Notes: generated by a model from the letters alone, not told the origin. 64,000 nucleotides of DNA from Enoplosus armatus (GCF_043641665.1 NC_092183.1:5977501-6041500), one strand, 5' to 3'. Numbered from the stretch's first letter, positions 1-32,229 are shown. Numbers and translations: made by a program.

Positions 1-458
1 CCCGACTACAGGTATCAGAACAAAACACTGGATTTTTTAGATGTTGGATTATCAGAAAGTCAAGTATGTAGTCAGTATAAATGCCACTTTTGTCATTTCT
101 CTGACTTCTGTGAGGCTTTTGTTTTGAAAAATTAAGGTTTGCTAGCATAGGAATGGTTAGGTGATAATCAAGATGACAATGAGTATAAATTTATGTTTCA
201 ATATACACATTTTCTTCCATTTTATGACATTGAAGAAAGTATTTTATGTCTTATTCCTGTGGAATAAATGTAGGATCTGCAGGAGAGATTTTCCACAATT
301 ATTGCTACTACTTTGTAACATTCCAGCTCTAAAAAGGCTAAAAACATTTCTTTAGCCAATTTTAAACATTAACTATACACGTAACAGTTTACCCACATAC
401 ATTATATCAAGCTGATATAGCATGATTTCCATAAATGCATTCATATCCTGTTTTGCAG
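1..458. other. kcnt1 intron, left window edge
   Basis: AT-rich intronic sequence upstream of the first kcnt1 exon in view. I see no exon, repeat family or RNA gene in it. Confidence 0.7.
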
Positions 459-20764
<20,306 letters not shown>

Positions 20765-21966
20765 AACCCCATCAGTCCTCGACACCCTGACCCTTAACCT
20801 CTATGCCCCGCCTGGGCCGACAGAGCCCGTTTGTCTCACGCAGATGAAGGATTGTCTCGGGCCAAGAACAGCAGTCCATAGTGAATGTGCATTATGTGTC
20901 TCTCAGCCTCAGAACAGAAATAATCAACATTTTAAAAAGACAGCCCTGAGAGAGAGAGCTGCTGTTTCCCCACCAAGCTGCTACAGGAGGATGCATGAAG
21001 AGTGCCTCATCATCGACCCCGACTCCCCTCACGCACCTTCTGTACTAACACGCATCACCCTCGCAAAACAATCTGAGAAACCAGGCCAGTAACGGCTCCG
21101 TCCTTCCAACCAAAGGTCTGAGAGATTTGATTGATGTTGTGAAAGGTCTTTGGAAGAGTCAAAGGAGGTTTTTGTGCACATACTGTACAGGATTTCAAAT
21201 CATCATTTCACTCGGGGGTGAAGTTGCCCTCGTGCCACGACTCAGGCCGACTTCCTCTGCGCCTGTTTCTACCTAAAGAACTAAATCCCGGGGCAACTAC
21301 ACCCTCCTCCACATCTCAACAATCATGTTTTCTAAAAACAACAGTAATTGCTATGAATTTCTGTCAATTCAAGCATTTAAAATGAAGTTACAGTACGTGT
21401 GCACTTTTCTTAATTTATTACAAAATATCTGTTTGGTTTTTGTTTCTAATCAGACAGGACTTTCATTTTCTTTACAAGCACAAACTTTTTTACGACAAAC
21501 TGTCATCTGTGAATATACACACTGTAGTGGCACTTTTATCGGCCATATTAGAATTGTCAGCATTTCTCTATTTGTTGTGTTGTTTTGGACACTGGTTTTT
21601 GTTGTGGTTATCGTTAAAGAGTGAATATTGTTATTTCTTTTCACTATTTTAAGTGTCCAAAATCATGTCTGCTATACTGTATGTGCCATTCTTTTGTTTA
21701 CTCTATTGCTTTGTAGATATCTTTAAAATTATTTGTACATTATGTGCCATTTTGTGATATCAGTGTTAATGTTTATCTTGGAGCCTGGCCGACGTCATCT
21801 GCTGATTTTAGCTCAAAGATGTCATTCAATATGTAACAAGACATTTCTGTTCAAAAAAGCTAAAAGATTATTGGTAAACGAAGGCTAAGATGAAATGGTT
21901 ATTAAATGTGCCCACAACACACTCTCTCAGTATATATATCTTGGTTACAACTCTTTAATAATCAGA

Positions 21967-22756
21967 TTTAAAGGAATAGTTTGAAATTTTGGCAAAAATA
22001 CGTCAGTATTTTGCAGAGTTGGACCAGAAGCTTGACACCACTCATATCTTTGTGATAAATTTGAAGCTAGAGCTAGTAGACGATTAGCTTAGCTTAGCTA
22101 ATGGAAGCAGGGCAAAACAGCTAGCAGCATCTCTAAAGCCTGCTACTGTAATTAACATGTTATATCTCGTTTGTTTAGTCGGTACAAACGAAACATGTAA
22201 ATGACACTTTCTTTTTTACTCACCAACTATAAAGTGTTACTTTGTGAGCTTAAGGCCCGGATCAGACAGAGCACTTTTTATAGGTTGCAAAACGCACCGC
22301 ACTGCCTTTTTTGTTGAAGCCTACAATTTTAAATAAGAGCAACTTGCTGCTAGTTAACCACCGAATGACCTGTCCTTTAGCCTAACTGTGATTTTGCTGT
22401 TAAGTAAACGCACAGATCTCGCCACAACAGAAGGCCCGCCTCTCAATTCATCTGATTGGACAATGGGGGGAAAATGCAAATGACGTCAGGCACTTTTCTG
22501 CTCTGAGTTGAAGGCGAGGCGCTCTTGTGCATGAGCAGCGCGCAAAATGCTTACTGCCTAAAGTAAACGATAGAAGAAAAATATGCCTCTCACTGCAAGA
22601 GGTGCTGGTATGTGGATTTTGGGGCAAAGCAGGCTAGCTGTTTCCCCCATGCTTCCAGTATTTATGCTAAGCTAAGCTAACAGTCTCCTGGATGTGGCTT
22701 CATAATTGTGTGTGGTATCAAGCATATATTCCAAAGTGTAGAACTATTACTTTAAA
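21967..22756. repeat. Fish MITE family 1, copy B, with nested insert
   Basis: The left end is TTTAAAGGAATAGTTTGAAA and the right end GTAGAACTATTACTTTAAAG, which are inverted repeats. The internal TTAGCTTAGC (near 22087) and GCTAAGCTAAGC (near 22668) pair is present. The middle (about 22250-22630, starting AGGCCCGGATCAGACAG) is absent from copy A and looks like a second element inserted into the first. It lies in the inferred kcnt1 3' UTR. Confidence 0.65.
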
Positions 22757-24038
22757 GTATCCGTATCAGTCATAAATCCAGTATTGGTCAGGCTCTAGTG
22801 TTTATTACTTTACTCTTGTTAACTTATATGAATATTTATTCATTGTGATCCTCCAGTTTAACTCGTTAAGGAGCTGCAGTTCAACTGGTAGCAGAATGGT
22901 TTTGCACAGACTGCGACAGGCACAGTCAAGTCTATTTCTATCCTGTAATCTATTTCTAAATCTATTTGGAACATACTTGATCTGAAAATGAAGCGCTCTC
23001 CTCTCTAAATTGTACAGGCCACACCTTGTGTATACAGCAGAGTCAGTGTGCAGTATTTAATCTTGAGTTATCATTCTTCAGTATGTTTTGTTCGGTGTAA
23101 ATAGGAACTGTATATATTCTTTGTTTGCCATTTCGTTCTTTTGTTTCGGTCTCTTCTGTGTGACAAAAGTGAAAGAGGACTTGAACTATTTTTGCACTAA
23201 GCTCTGCGGGGATGTCTAGAGCATAACAGCATGACCCTTTAATCTGAATCTGTGCAACACGGTGGACAGTATTCAACCATTCCTGTGAAGCAAAGACAGT
23301 CAAATGTGCAGTAAGCACGTCATGCATTATGTTGTTTTGATTTATCTTGCAGGTGTCTGAAAAGCTTGTTATTTATCTGTCGAGGAACATGAAGTGATGG
23401 TAATGATGATGAAGTAATGGGTCGTCTTCTCTTTGAGATCTGCCAATGTAGGATTGTTTGTTTTTGAGGAATCAGCCTCAGCTATTTTTATGTTTAACAG
23501 TTTACGCATTTTGCGAGCGAGAGGCAAATTGAAATGCACTGTTGATCTTTGGCCCCTCAGAAGTGTCAGTTTACAGGGCAGGAGAGCTGAGCAGTGAAAC
23601 GATGCAGGATACGATCGGTGTTCAGATCCATTCACTTCACATCGTCCTCGCTTTGGACAAATCACACTCACCCTGCTCACTTCAGATCTCCTACCGTCCA
23701 CACTTACAATACTACAAAGGGGCATGTTAACACTAAAAAGCATGTTTTGATATACAAGCTTGCCAAGAACGATAATTTTGTACATTTAGCGGGACATTTA
23801 GCGTGATGTCCCACGGCTACAGAAACCCATAATCAAGTCAACTGCTTGCAAGTTGGAGCCATTATTTGATACTGTGTATTTATATGAATGGAACGTGCAT
23901 GTTGTCTAGGTGTTATCAAAAGCCTACGTATTATGTTTACCTCCACTTTGTTTTTAAGTCATTGTCAAAAAGGGGTTGATCCATTTTGTACTATTTCTTA
24001 TGAGAAGTGAGTGTACTTCGACATATAAAATATGAACA

Positions 24039-24044
24039 AATAAA
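24039..24044 (+). terminator. AATAAA poly(A) signal, kcnt1
   Basis: Canonical hexamer after the kcnt1 stop. It lies about 45 bp from an opposite-strand AATAAA (24085-24090) that fits the convergent LRR gene. Confidence 0.55.
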
Positions 24045-24084
24045 TGCTGCATGCAGCCAGATAAAAAGAATGAAAAGACTTTTT

Positions 24085-24090
24085 TTTATT
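24085..24090 (-). terminator. AATAAA poly(A) signal, LRR gene (minus strand)
   Basis: This is the first minus-strand AATAAA after the LRR gene stop, giving a 1.1-kb 3' UTR. ATTAAA variants lie closer, so an earlier end is possible. Confidence 0.4.
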
Positions 24091-24249
24091 ATTATTTAAT
24101 CTTCAAATGACAACTTGATGAAGATGAGGACAATAACGTGTAGATGAATGTGCAATTTAACAATTTAATCACAGCTTTCATATCATTAGAGTGCTAATGT
24201 TCACCCACAGGTAAGTACTGACTTTAACTCACAAAGTGTCACAAAGATC

Positions 24250-25044
24250 AAATTTAAACTACAGCAGCAGGGAAAATAAATAGACATTTTGGGAGCTACA
24301 CTTATTGGCTCTTTCTATCTGAGAATTAGATGAGAAGGTCGATACCACTCTCGTATCTGTATGATAAATATGAGGAGACATTTAGCTTAGCTTAGCATAA
24401 AGACTGGAAACAGGGGGAAACTGCTAGCCTGCCTCTGTCTGAAGGAATATCAAAACCAAAACAAAATTGCTTAATTTAATTAATTACTTGTACTTGTTTG
24501 TAATCTAAACAGAAACGTAAGTGTAAAAAGTTGTGGTTTTAAGTTGCATTTTTACAGTAACACATTTAATGTTTTTACAGTGTAAAATGTAGCTCATACT
24601 ATGGCTTAATATGTGAGATTCTACAGTGTGGTATCCTTCAAAATAAAAGCTGAAACACCTTACAATTTAGGAATTAACATAAAAACAACATGCAAATTAG
24701 TGCTGGCCAAAAATTAATGAACGATTCTTTTCTTACTTTTGTACTTTTCCGTTCGTATCGGGCCTAATACTGATCTAATGTAAGATGTTGCATTGTGGGA
24801 AATGTAGGATCCAGTGTTTTTGGAGCTTGATCCAAACTAGAGACTAAAAGTCAGGATATCTCAGTCTCTGCTGCACAGGTTGAGACCGTTCTTTTTTCAA
24901 TCTGTCTCTTGTGAGTCTCCTGACTTTAAGGAAGTGCCATAATCTGTCCCTTTAATGGACAGACATGAGAGCGATATCGGTCCCCTCATCTGACTCTCCC
25001 CAAGAAAGCAAATCATTTCCCAAAATGTCGAACAATTCCTTTAA
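24250..25044. repeat. Fish MITE family 1, copy C, flanked by a direct repeat
   Basis: The left part GACATTTTGGGAGCTACACT and the right part CCAAAATGTCGAACAATTCC mark the ends. TTTAGCTTAGCTTAGCATA (near 24379) is the family core. A 24-bp segment related to AACTACAGCAGCAGG occurs before it (24257-24280) and after it (25071-25094), so the block sits inside a short direct duplication. Confidence 0.6.
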
Positions 25045-25190
25045 GTGTTGACTTACACAAAAATCATGTTTAACTGCAGCAGCAGGTAAAATAAATCATT
25101 TTTCTTAAAAAGTGAAAGAATAAAACTACAGTATTGTATGTCTTTAAACTTTGAGTGAATCCCTCTCTAAACTCCGTCGGTACCTCTGTC

Positions 25191-26455
25191 CTAACGCCGC
25201 TGCTTGTTGACGTGTATCTGCTTCCACCTCTCTCTGGTCCAGCGGCCGTTGTTCTGCACCACTTCATGCAGCAGATCCATGAAGGCGTACTCGTTGCCGG
25301 ACAGCAGTGTCTCATCATCTGGCGAGACACCACCAGAGGGAGCCTTTGAGCCGGTGCTTCGGTTTTCTGCCCTCACAGCTCGCTTTGCTTCATTTCTCTG
25401 TTCTGCCTTGTTGCTGCTCTTACTGGTGTTCTTCTGTGCAGGAATTTCTGCAGGTTTCAGGTCTTGAAGTTTTTCCTGATTCAGATTGTGGATTTCACTA
25501 CTGGACTGTCTCACAGTGGCAGGGTCTTGGATCATCTCCTCCCTTTTTAGCGGCTCCTCTGTGTGGGCATGAGCCTCACCGAAAGAAGTGGCCTCGTCAT
25601 TTGGTTTTGAGGGCTGAGAGTGTCCCAATGTCATGTGAGCTACACTCATTTTTAGAGGATCCTCTGCTTGATTATTCTCAATTTCCTCTTCCTTTTTGTC
25701 CCGGTCAGAACCAGAGCGGTGCTCCTCTTTCTTCAACACTTTCTTCACCTCACCTGGAAACCAAACAGTGACGACATCACACCCCTCCTCCTCCTCCTCC
25801 TCCTTCATTTTACATCTTGCCTGCCACTGAATTGCAGTCGGAGGCCAGGTGGAGATCCTCCCCATAACTTTTCCCGCCTGTGATCTTTGACCTGGGCTGT
25901 CAGTGGACTGTTTGTTTAAACCATCAGGATTGTGTTTGCTCTGATTTGTACCGATGCTCAGATAAGGTACAGCGTCAGTGCTGACAGAAACACAGTGGGG
26001 GGTTTCATCTAGATTTCTACCAGCAGCAGCAGCTTGTTTAGCATTTACGTCAGTGGTGTTTGTTAGATTAGATGGATCTACTTCAGTTCCATTCCCCAGT
26101 TTCTGCTTTCCTTCAGCTTGGTTTTCTGTGTCTTTCGTTTGGGCCTCAGTCTCAGTTTGTAAAGTCGCTTGATCTTTTCCAGGTGCACAAAAAGGAGACA
26201 TAAAGAGAATAGCATTAGCTGACTGAGCTCTGACTCCAGTAAAGGACCTCCTCCTTCCCATCTCTGAGTCCCAGTGATTGTTTCCAGTGAAGTCTCTTTT
26301 CTCAGAGTGTTCTGCGTGACTCGATCTGCTGCTGTCCTCTTTCAGCTCATCTCTGCTTTCTTTTGGACATCCAGGCGTCACAGTTTTGTTGTTGCGTTTC
26401 CTCCCGTGCAGCACCACCAGGAAGCACCCCACAAACAGGAGCAAAGACAGGACCA
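25191..26455 (-). CDS. LRR gene exon 7 (membrane helix and tail)
   Basis: Starts in the helix (VVLSLLLFVGCFLVVL), then basic HGRKRN and a long Glu/Lys/Ser-rich tail with a poly-Glu run. The C-terminus, from GNEYAFMDLL on, looks more ordered than the rest and may be a conserved motif. The stop is TAG at 25191-25193. Confidence 0.9.
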
Positions 26456-29400
26456 CTGCAGAGGAGCAAGGAAATTATTTTTTAAGCAGCTGATAATATT
26501 TCTCAGTACCATCAAACAGAAACCTGCAAAAGAAAAACTAAAACATACCTATCACAACAACGAGCGTGCAGACAAGATTTGCACCTGGCGATGGCCGTGA
26601 TGTGGCACAAGTTTCTAGAAGGAACAATGGACACATGACGCACAATTTATATAAACAAGGGTTGGGAAATTAAGGAGTTCAAATGTTAAAAGACAAGAAG
26701 AACCAGGCACACCAGTCGTTCCAGTGGGTGTAGATATAGTCATGGGCCGGTCAGAGGGTCGAGGATGGACAGAGATCTCCGTCACTGATGGAGGTGATGA
26801 AGCTGACGTCATATAAGTTGCTAAAGGAAACAACAGACAAACCAAAGCGAAGAAACAGTCTTAAATGTGTTATTTTAATAACATAAAATGTTCAGCATCC
26901 AAATACATATAGTTAAAGACGGTCATGCTGCCTAAAGGCTGAAAATGGCCGCTTTGTTTACAGATGAATGAGTTATGTAGCTGTGGAGCGATCTGTAGGT
27001 CATCTAAATCTTTCAATGGAGTCATGGTAGTCTTATGTCAAACATGTCAGGCCTACAAGAATATGACAACCAATCATAGGAAAGCAGTCTGGTATATCAA
27101 AAAGAAAAATCGACAACAATAAAAGGCGTAATTTCTATAGAAAACTCAGTTTAATCAGATATTATGAGAACAAGGTCCGCTCGCTGAATTCTTTTCTCTC
27201 CATGTGATAATGAAGGCCATGAGATGAGGCTCACAGCTCTACTAAGTAGATCTTGTGCTACATTTTAATAATTTTTTGTTTTAAGAATAATGCCATAATT
27301 AAACAAGAAAAAAGTCACAATATTAAGAGAAGAAAGCCGTCATTTTAGGGGAAATATTACATATTTTTATGAAATTAATTTTGAAAAGAGCAAAATATTA
27401 CAACTTTATTATCAAAACCTCAGAAGACTGAAAGAAATGTATGGGAGTTATATATATATATATATATATATATACACGTCTTGAATATGAGTATGAATAT
27501 ATCTTGAATGCAGGAATCGAAAATAAAAATCTAATTCTTCTTCTGGGCCTCACAGTACGCAATGAGACTCTCTCTAACTCTCTCTATAAATGACCACAAG
27601 GTGGTGCTATTCACAAATATCTATTTGTTTCTATGCACATAACCTAACTTTCAAATACATTTAATTAAAATCTTTTGGGTACTTTTTGCAATTTCGTTTA
27701 TTAAAAATACATTTATGTAATGAGTTGTCAATATTCTAGTATGAGTAATGGTAAGTCATACTATTAAATGAATTTTATTACTCTATCATAGTGAAAAGGT
27801 GAGATTAGTCATTGATATTAAAATGAAATAAATTAGATTGTGTGTGAGCACATAACTGGACACGTTATGAAGCTGCTGGGACTTTGTTTCCTCTGTATAG
27901 CTGAGCCAAAGCCTGCAGAGATCAACGTACAAGCTCGTGATTTTGTCCCTAATAATCTTTCCTAATAGTCTGATTCTATTGGCAAAGAAATGTAAACATG
28001 AAGAAGCAAATGTACCAGTCTTTAAAGCAGGTGTAGAGACCGTTGTGGGGATATCAGTGGGTTTGGGTCGGACAGAGGTTTTTGTCTCGGATGCTGGTCC
28101 TGATGAAGATGTTGTCACAGCTGTTGCTGGAGGGAACAACAGAGATCCTGAGCACAAATGATGCACGTAAGCAGCGGAAAACATCCTGATCGCAATGGTG
28201 AAGAGTTGAGACAAGAGGAACCAGATGTACCAGTGGGTATTGTGAGGATATCAGTGGGTTTGGGGTGGACAGTTAGAGAAACTGACGGTGGTCTTGGTGG
28301 AGGTGATGTCACACACACCGACTCGTTCCACACAGGCCGACCCCTCAGAGATGGAGGACTCTGGCAGGTCACCTCCATCGGTCTGTCCAGCAGAGATCTG
28401 CTCCGTAGATCTGAGAAGAGAAGCAGCTTTTAGGTTTCTAGAAGTTAACTTCAAAACACATGACTTGTCGTTACTCGTCTCATATTTCACAAACCTTTCA
28501 GGAAGTCAACAAAGTCTTCGGCCCCACAGGAACAGTCCCAGGGGTTCCCATCTAGTCTGATCCTGGTGGACCTGAGAGAACTGAAGACCCGAGGTGAGAC
28601 CCGAGTCATCCTGTTCTCAGACAAGTCCAACTCAGCCAAGAGGGCGAGGGAGCTAAAAGTCTTTGGATCAATTGTTTTGATCCTGTTCTTATTCAGACGG
28701 AGGGTTGTGAGGTCAGCGAGCCCATTAAACATGGACTCATTCAGGACTTGAATGAGGTTGTCTGAGAGGGTGAGCTCCCCGAGGACCTCAGGCCGACACA
28801 ACCACTTTGGGTTCATCTCTGTCAGCAGGTTCTGGTTTAAACTGAGATTAGTGAGGTTCTGGAAAGAACTGAAGGCCCCTTCGGCGATCCTGGTGACCCC
28901 GGCGGTCTCGATCCTGAGCCTGGTTATGGAGGTGAGGCTGTCGCTGCGAAACACAGTGGAGTTTATCTCCCCAACGTCCTTCACAATCACCACCAGGGAT
29001 GAATAACCAGGCCTGAAAGCTAACGGCACAGCATTGTGATTACGTTTAGGAGTTACGTCAACTGCAACACAAGAGCTGCTTTTAACATGAAAACAGCTGC
29101 ATTTCTTTCTGACTAAATCCAGCTGTTTTTGACTGCTCTGTTTTTATTACACTTTATTGATTCTATTAGAGAAAATAAACAACCTGCAGATGTAAGATGG
29201 GCCTCAATGTCTCACTGTAATTTGAGAGACCTATAAGTCAGTACATAATGTTTGTTAAACCTATAGTTTGTGGCGCCTCATTCATTTTCCTATTGAGCAA
29301 TTATAAAGTCCTGCTTGTGCTGCCACCTAGTGGAAGTGTTGCACAATGTAACATCCCCAGACTGAACTTTTTCTGACCACATTCAAGAGTAATGAACATG

Positions 29401-29783
29401 TTCAGAAAAACCAATCCACGCAGGTCAGAACGACAAAGCTTTTCTGCCATAAAAAGGGTTTTGTGTTTCATCACCCCGACAAAGTTAAAGAAAAACTAAT
29501 TAATTTTACATTTTATATGGACATTTACATCAGAAGACAGCACTTGATCATCACCCAACATTTAATTAAAGGCTAATATCAGCTCAACATATCTGTCTTC
29601 TTCTTAAAGTGGATCATTAAAACATTTTCAATCAAACATCAAGTCCTCACCTGGTGGTATGTCCAGGCAGAATAAAATGTTTCCCTCTCCGTAACAAGAA
29701 TGACTCAAACGCACATTTACCAGCAACAAAACGAGACCAGCAACAGCTGTGGAGACACAGAGGAGTGAGAGCTGCTTCATCAT
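25191..29783 (-). CDS. LRR type I membrane protein with mucin-like stalk (809 aa)
   Basis: I do not recognise an orthologue. Exons in coding order: 29783-29651, 29061-28495, 28410-28231, 28126-28016, 26820-26713, 26614-26549, 26455-25191. They total 2430 nt, every intron is phase 1 and the frame stays open. Domains: signal peptide (about residues 1-28), an N-terminal Cys pair, about five leucine-rich repeats (about 85-210, with LTTLRLNKNRIKTI as the clearest unit), an LRR C-terminal cap with NPWDCSC and later Cys residues (210-262), a Thr/Pro/Ser stalk (265-370), a membrane helix (about 376-400, VVVIVVLSLLLFVGCFLVVL) and a charged cytoplasmic tail ending YAFMDLLHEVVQNNGRW plus basic residues. 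LRR, stalk and single-pass layouts occur in adhesion and receptor proteins such as GP1BA. The role here is inference only. I chose ATG 29783 for its good signal peptide. A second ATG follows at once. Confidence 0.85.
26549..26614 (-). CDS. LRR gene exon 6 (start of membrane helix)
   Basis: Encodes ETCATSRPSPGANLVCTLVV and VI, which leads into the transmembrane helix. It has 66 nt and is phase 1 on both sides. Confidence 0.82.
26713..26820 (-). CDS. LRR gene exon 5 (stalk unit 3)
   Basis: A symmetrical phase 1-1 exon encoding ATYMTSASSPPSVTEI, then SVHPRPSDRPMTISTPTG. Its acceptor CAAC- start matches exon 4, a sign of exon duplication. Confidence 0.85.
26821..28015. other. LRR gene intron 4 with (TA)n
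   Basis: A 1.2-kb intron with a (TA)n run at 27449-27474. No further stalk-like exon was found in it. Confidence 0.6.
28016..28126 (-). CDS. LRR gene exon 4 (stalk unit 2)
   Basis: A symmetrical phase 1-1 exon encoding a Ser/Thr-rich start, then SVRPKPTDIPTTVSTP. It is homologous to the stalk part of exon 3 and to exon 5. Confidence 0.85.
28231..28410 (-). CDS. LRR gene exon 3 (cap end, stalk unit 1)
   Basis: Completes the LRR cap (DRPMEVTCQSP and WNESVC), then begins the stalk with VHPKPTDILTIPTG. This unit repeats in exons 4 and 5. Confidence 0.88.
28495..29061 (-). CDS. LRR gene exon 2 (LRR array)
   Basis: Holds the whole leucine-rich repeat array and the first half of the Cys cap (LDGNPWDCSC). 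The acceptor is gtgttgcag and the donor gtttgt. Confidence 0.92.
29321..29333 (-). promoter_or_regulatory. CTCF-like motif in LRR gene intron 1
   Basis: On the minus strand this reads CCACTAGGTGGCA, a full match to the usual CTCF core CCASYAGRKGGCR. Motif match only. The rest of the intron (29062-29650) is plain. Confidence 0.45.
29651..29783 (-). CDS. LRR gene exon 1 (signal peptide)
   Basis: MMKQLSLLCVSTAVAGLVLL and a few further hydrophobic residues form a signal peptide. The mature start includes SCYGEGNILFCLDIPP. The donor is gtgagg. Confidence 0.85.
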
Positions 29784-30389
29784 TACCTGCATCGTGTTCA
29801 AGCAGAGAATACATGCTCTTACCTTTCATGGTGATCGATCTGATCGACACAGGATGCGGGTCTACAACTCAGACTCTACCTGGAGGGACAGTTTACCAAG
29901 TTTGAGGGTCTTGTGATGACCTGAACTAGCAGGTGTGAAAGGGAAACACTGTTGTCATGGGAGATCAGAGTTTGCCATGGTTATGAGCGCAGGCTTTAAA
30001 GGCATTGGAGCCGCTGTTCCAGTTGGTTGGCAGAGTGTGAGGCAGTTAGCACCAGGGGAGGCCTGAAGATGTGTTGACTGCTTAAGATTGCTTAAATTAG
30101 AAACCCCAGTGTCATGTTGGATGACACAGTTCTGCTTCTTTGCTTTGAGAAGATTCATAAAACAATGTGATTTAAGTTTTAACTCTTAAATGCGGCGAGA
30201 AATAAACATTCCACTGAAAAGATGCATCGCCTCTTGTGGAAAAAAACAAAAACAAAAACGTGAGAAACCAAAATAACTACTTTTGTGATGTTGGTGAGCT
30301 GCTGTGTATAGATTAAAATCTGAAAACAAACAGTGAGTCTCACAAATGGACATATAAAAGCCATGAGGAAAGAATAAAAATGAAAAAAT
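29784..30389. other. Intergenic: LRR gene 5' side to camsap1 3' end
   Basis: About 600 bp separate the LRR gene start codon from the camsap1 poly(A) signals. The LRR gene promoter should lie here. I see no clear TATA box or CpG cluster. Confidence 0.5.
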
Positions 30390-30395
30390 GTGACT

Positions 30396-30417
30396 TTTAT
30401 TCACTTGAAAATTTATT
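30396..30417 (-). terminator. Paired AATAAA poly(A) signals of camsap1
   Basis: Two minus-strand AATAAA hexamers lie 16 bp apart, the first strong signals downstream of the camsap1 stop. Confidence 0.5.
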
Positions 30418-31091
30418 CCGTTTCAGTGCTTCCATTTTTAAAATAAATAGATGGCATGGGATCAAAGATAAAATCAACAAGGATGAAAAGTACACTAGTG
30501 TAACAAAAATGGTGACCAAATGCCAATACAATCTTTTAGTTAACATAAAAATACACTCACATACAGTTAAAGATCTGCCACCTCCCCGACCCAAACCCCC
30601 CCCCCAAAGAAAACAAAAATGCAGCAAATGAGAAATCAAGTATTCTGTTGTTTTTGGAGACGGCAGTAGTATCACATCAGCGGAGGCCCGTCAGTATTAA
30701 ATCTTAGTGTTTGCTTTAGTTTGCACAATTTCCTCGCACAATAGCAGTGTTGTTGATTAGTTTTGATGCCCGTTCAAAAAAAAAAAAAAAAGATAAAATC
30801 CCCCATCAAACGGAAAGTAAAGTGCTCGTGCAACACTTCTGGTTGTTCTCGAGGCCAACAAACGGTTTCTAAAAAAGCACTTTGATTTTTGAGAAGACGG
30901 AGAGAAGAGAGGGAGAGAGAGAGACGACGTGGCAGTGTTTGTCAACACCTTGGAGGAATGTTCTTTAATGTTGGTACATATCTGAGCCATAGTCCCCCAC
31001 CCGCCCACACACAGAAACCCCTTTGTGAATATATCAAATACTGTCATTTGAACCGGTTACAGAGCAGCACGGAAACACTCTTCACAACAAG

Positions 31092-31092
31092 A

Positions 31093-31123
<31 letters not shown>

Positions 31124-31150
31124 TGTGTGTGTGTGTGTGTGTGTGTGTGC
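31092..31150. repeat. (GT)n microsatellite
   Basis: Nearly pure GT run with one GCGC interruption, in the camsap1 3' UTR. Confidence 0.95.
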
Positions 31151-32199
31151 CGCTCTCTTGGTTAAAGATGGGACAGGCCGACAAAAACACTCAGGGAGGG
31201 GGAGGGGAGGAGGGGGGTTACATTGCATGAAAGAAGCCGTCGACAAGTGTTCATGAGTGCACCTTTATACAGGACAATTCAAGAGTGCCCAGTGGAGAGA
31301 GAAAACACAACTAAGCTCTAAACATCAGAGAATTCCCGTTATGATGAAAACACATAACATCAGCTCAAACTCTATGCCACATCGCTTTAATAAAAAAAAG
31401 CTAAAATTAAAAAAAAAGCATCATTTCTGTACCAAAACCCATCATTCACCCTCGAGAAAAAGGATGTTTCGACAAATAAAAGTATTTAAAATGACCGTTA
31501 ACGTTTTTTTTTTTGTTTGTTTGTTTGTTTTTTTGCTATACACATATCCAGTGCTACACGATCAGCGTTTTAAAAAGCGGTTGAATAAATAGACGATAGT
31601 ACCACGATGCGTGAAAAGGCCAACGGATGTCTGAGGGGAGACCTGAGGAGCTCCCCCTGTGACAAAAGAAGAAGACAGTTCAGAGCAGCAGGTTTTTTGG
31701 AGATCCCTGGTGAGGCAAACTCGGCAATGCCAGCCTGATTCGACAGATTCGACAGTCCACGCAGGAAGAGATTGTTGTTTTTGTTGGGACAGCAGAGCGG
31801 TCCGACGGTCCCTAAAGGGTTGTACAAAGGTCCCTTGCTTCGGATTATCTGAAAAGAGCGACAGAAATTCCCCCTCATCTCCTCCTTTTGTCCGAATTTA
31901 TCCAAAAAGAGTCGTTTCCGGAGAGGAGGAAGGACTTTAGTGCTGCAGCTGAGCTCTCCACCATGACAGTGCTGAACTAATAAATACTTCATGTAAAAAT
32001 GAACATCCACCACATATGAGAGAGAGAGAGAAACAGAATGCCACATGCTTGAGTCGTGGTCGTCGTAGAAAAAGAAAGAAAAAAAAACGGAGCCAGACCA
32101 AACGAAACCTGAACAGATCGCACCGAAATCACAGGGAGGAGAAGCATATTCAGCCGGCATTCCTCTTTTTGTTGCAAGCACCAGTCCCTCAGACCACCT

Positions 32200-32229
32200 G
32201 ACACACACACGCACACAGACACACACAGA

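Larger units (their letters stand above)
20765..24062 (+). other. kcnt1: kcnt1 3' UTR (inferred)
   Basis: About 3.3 kb with no coding signal runs from the stop to an AATAAA at 24039-24044. It contains MITE copy B (21967-22756). The extent is inferred from the poly(A) signal only. An earlier cleavage site is possible. Confidence 0.55.

Noticed and set aside
21325..21652. 70- to 99-codon frames after the kcnt1 stop
   Set aside because: They lie in the AT-rich 3' UTR, with hydrophobic noise and no start context or conservation that I recognise.
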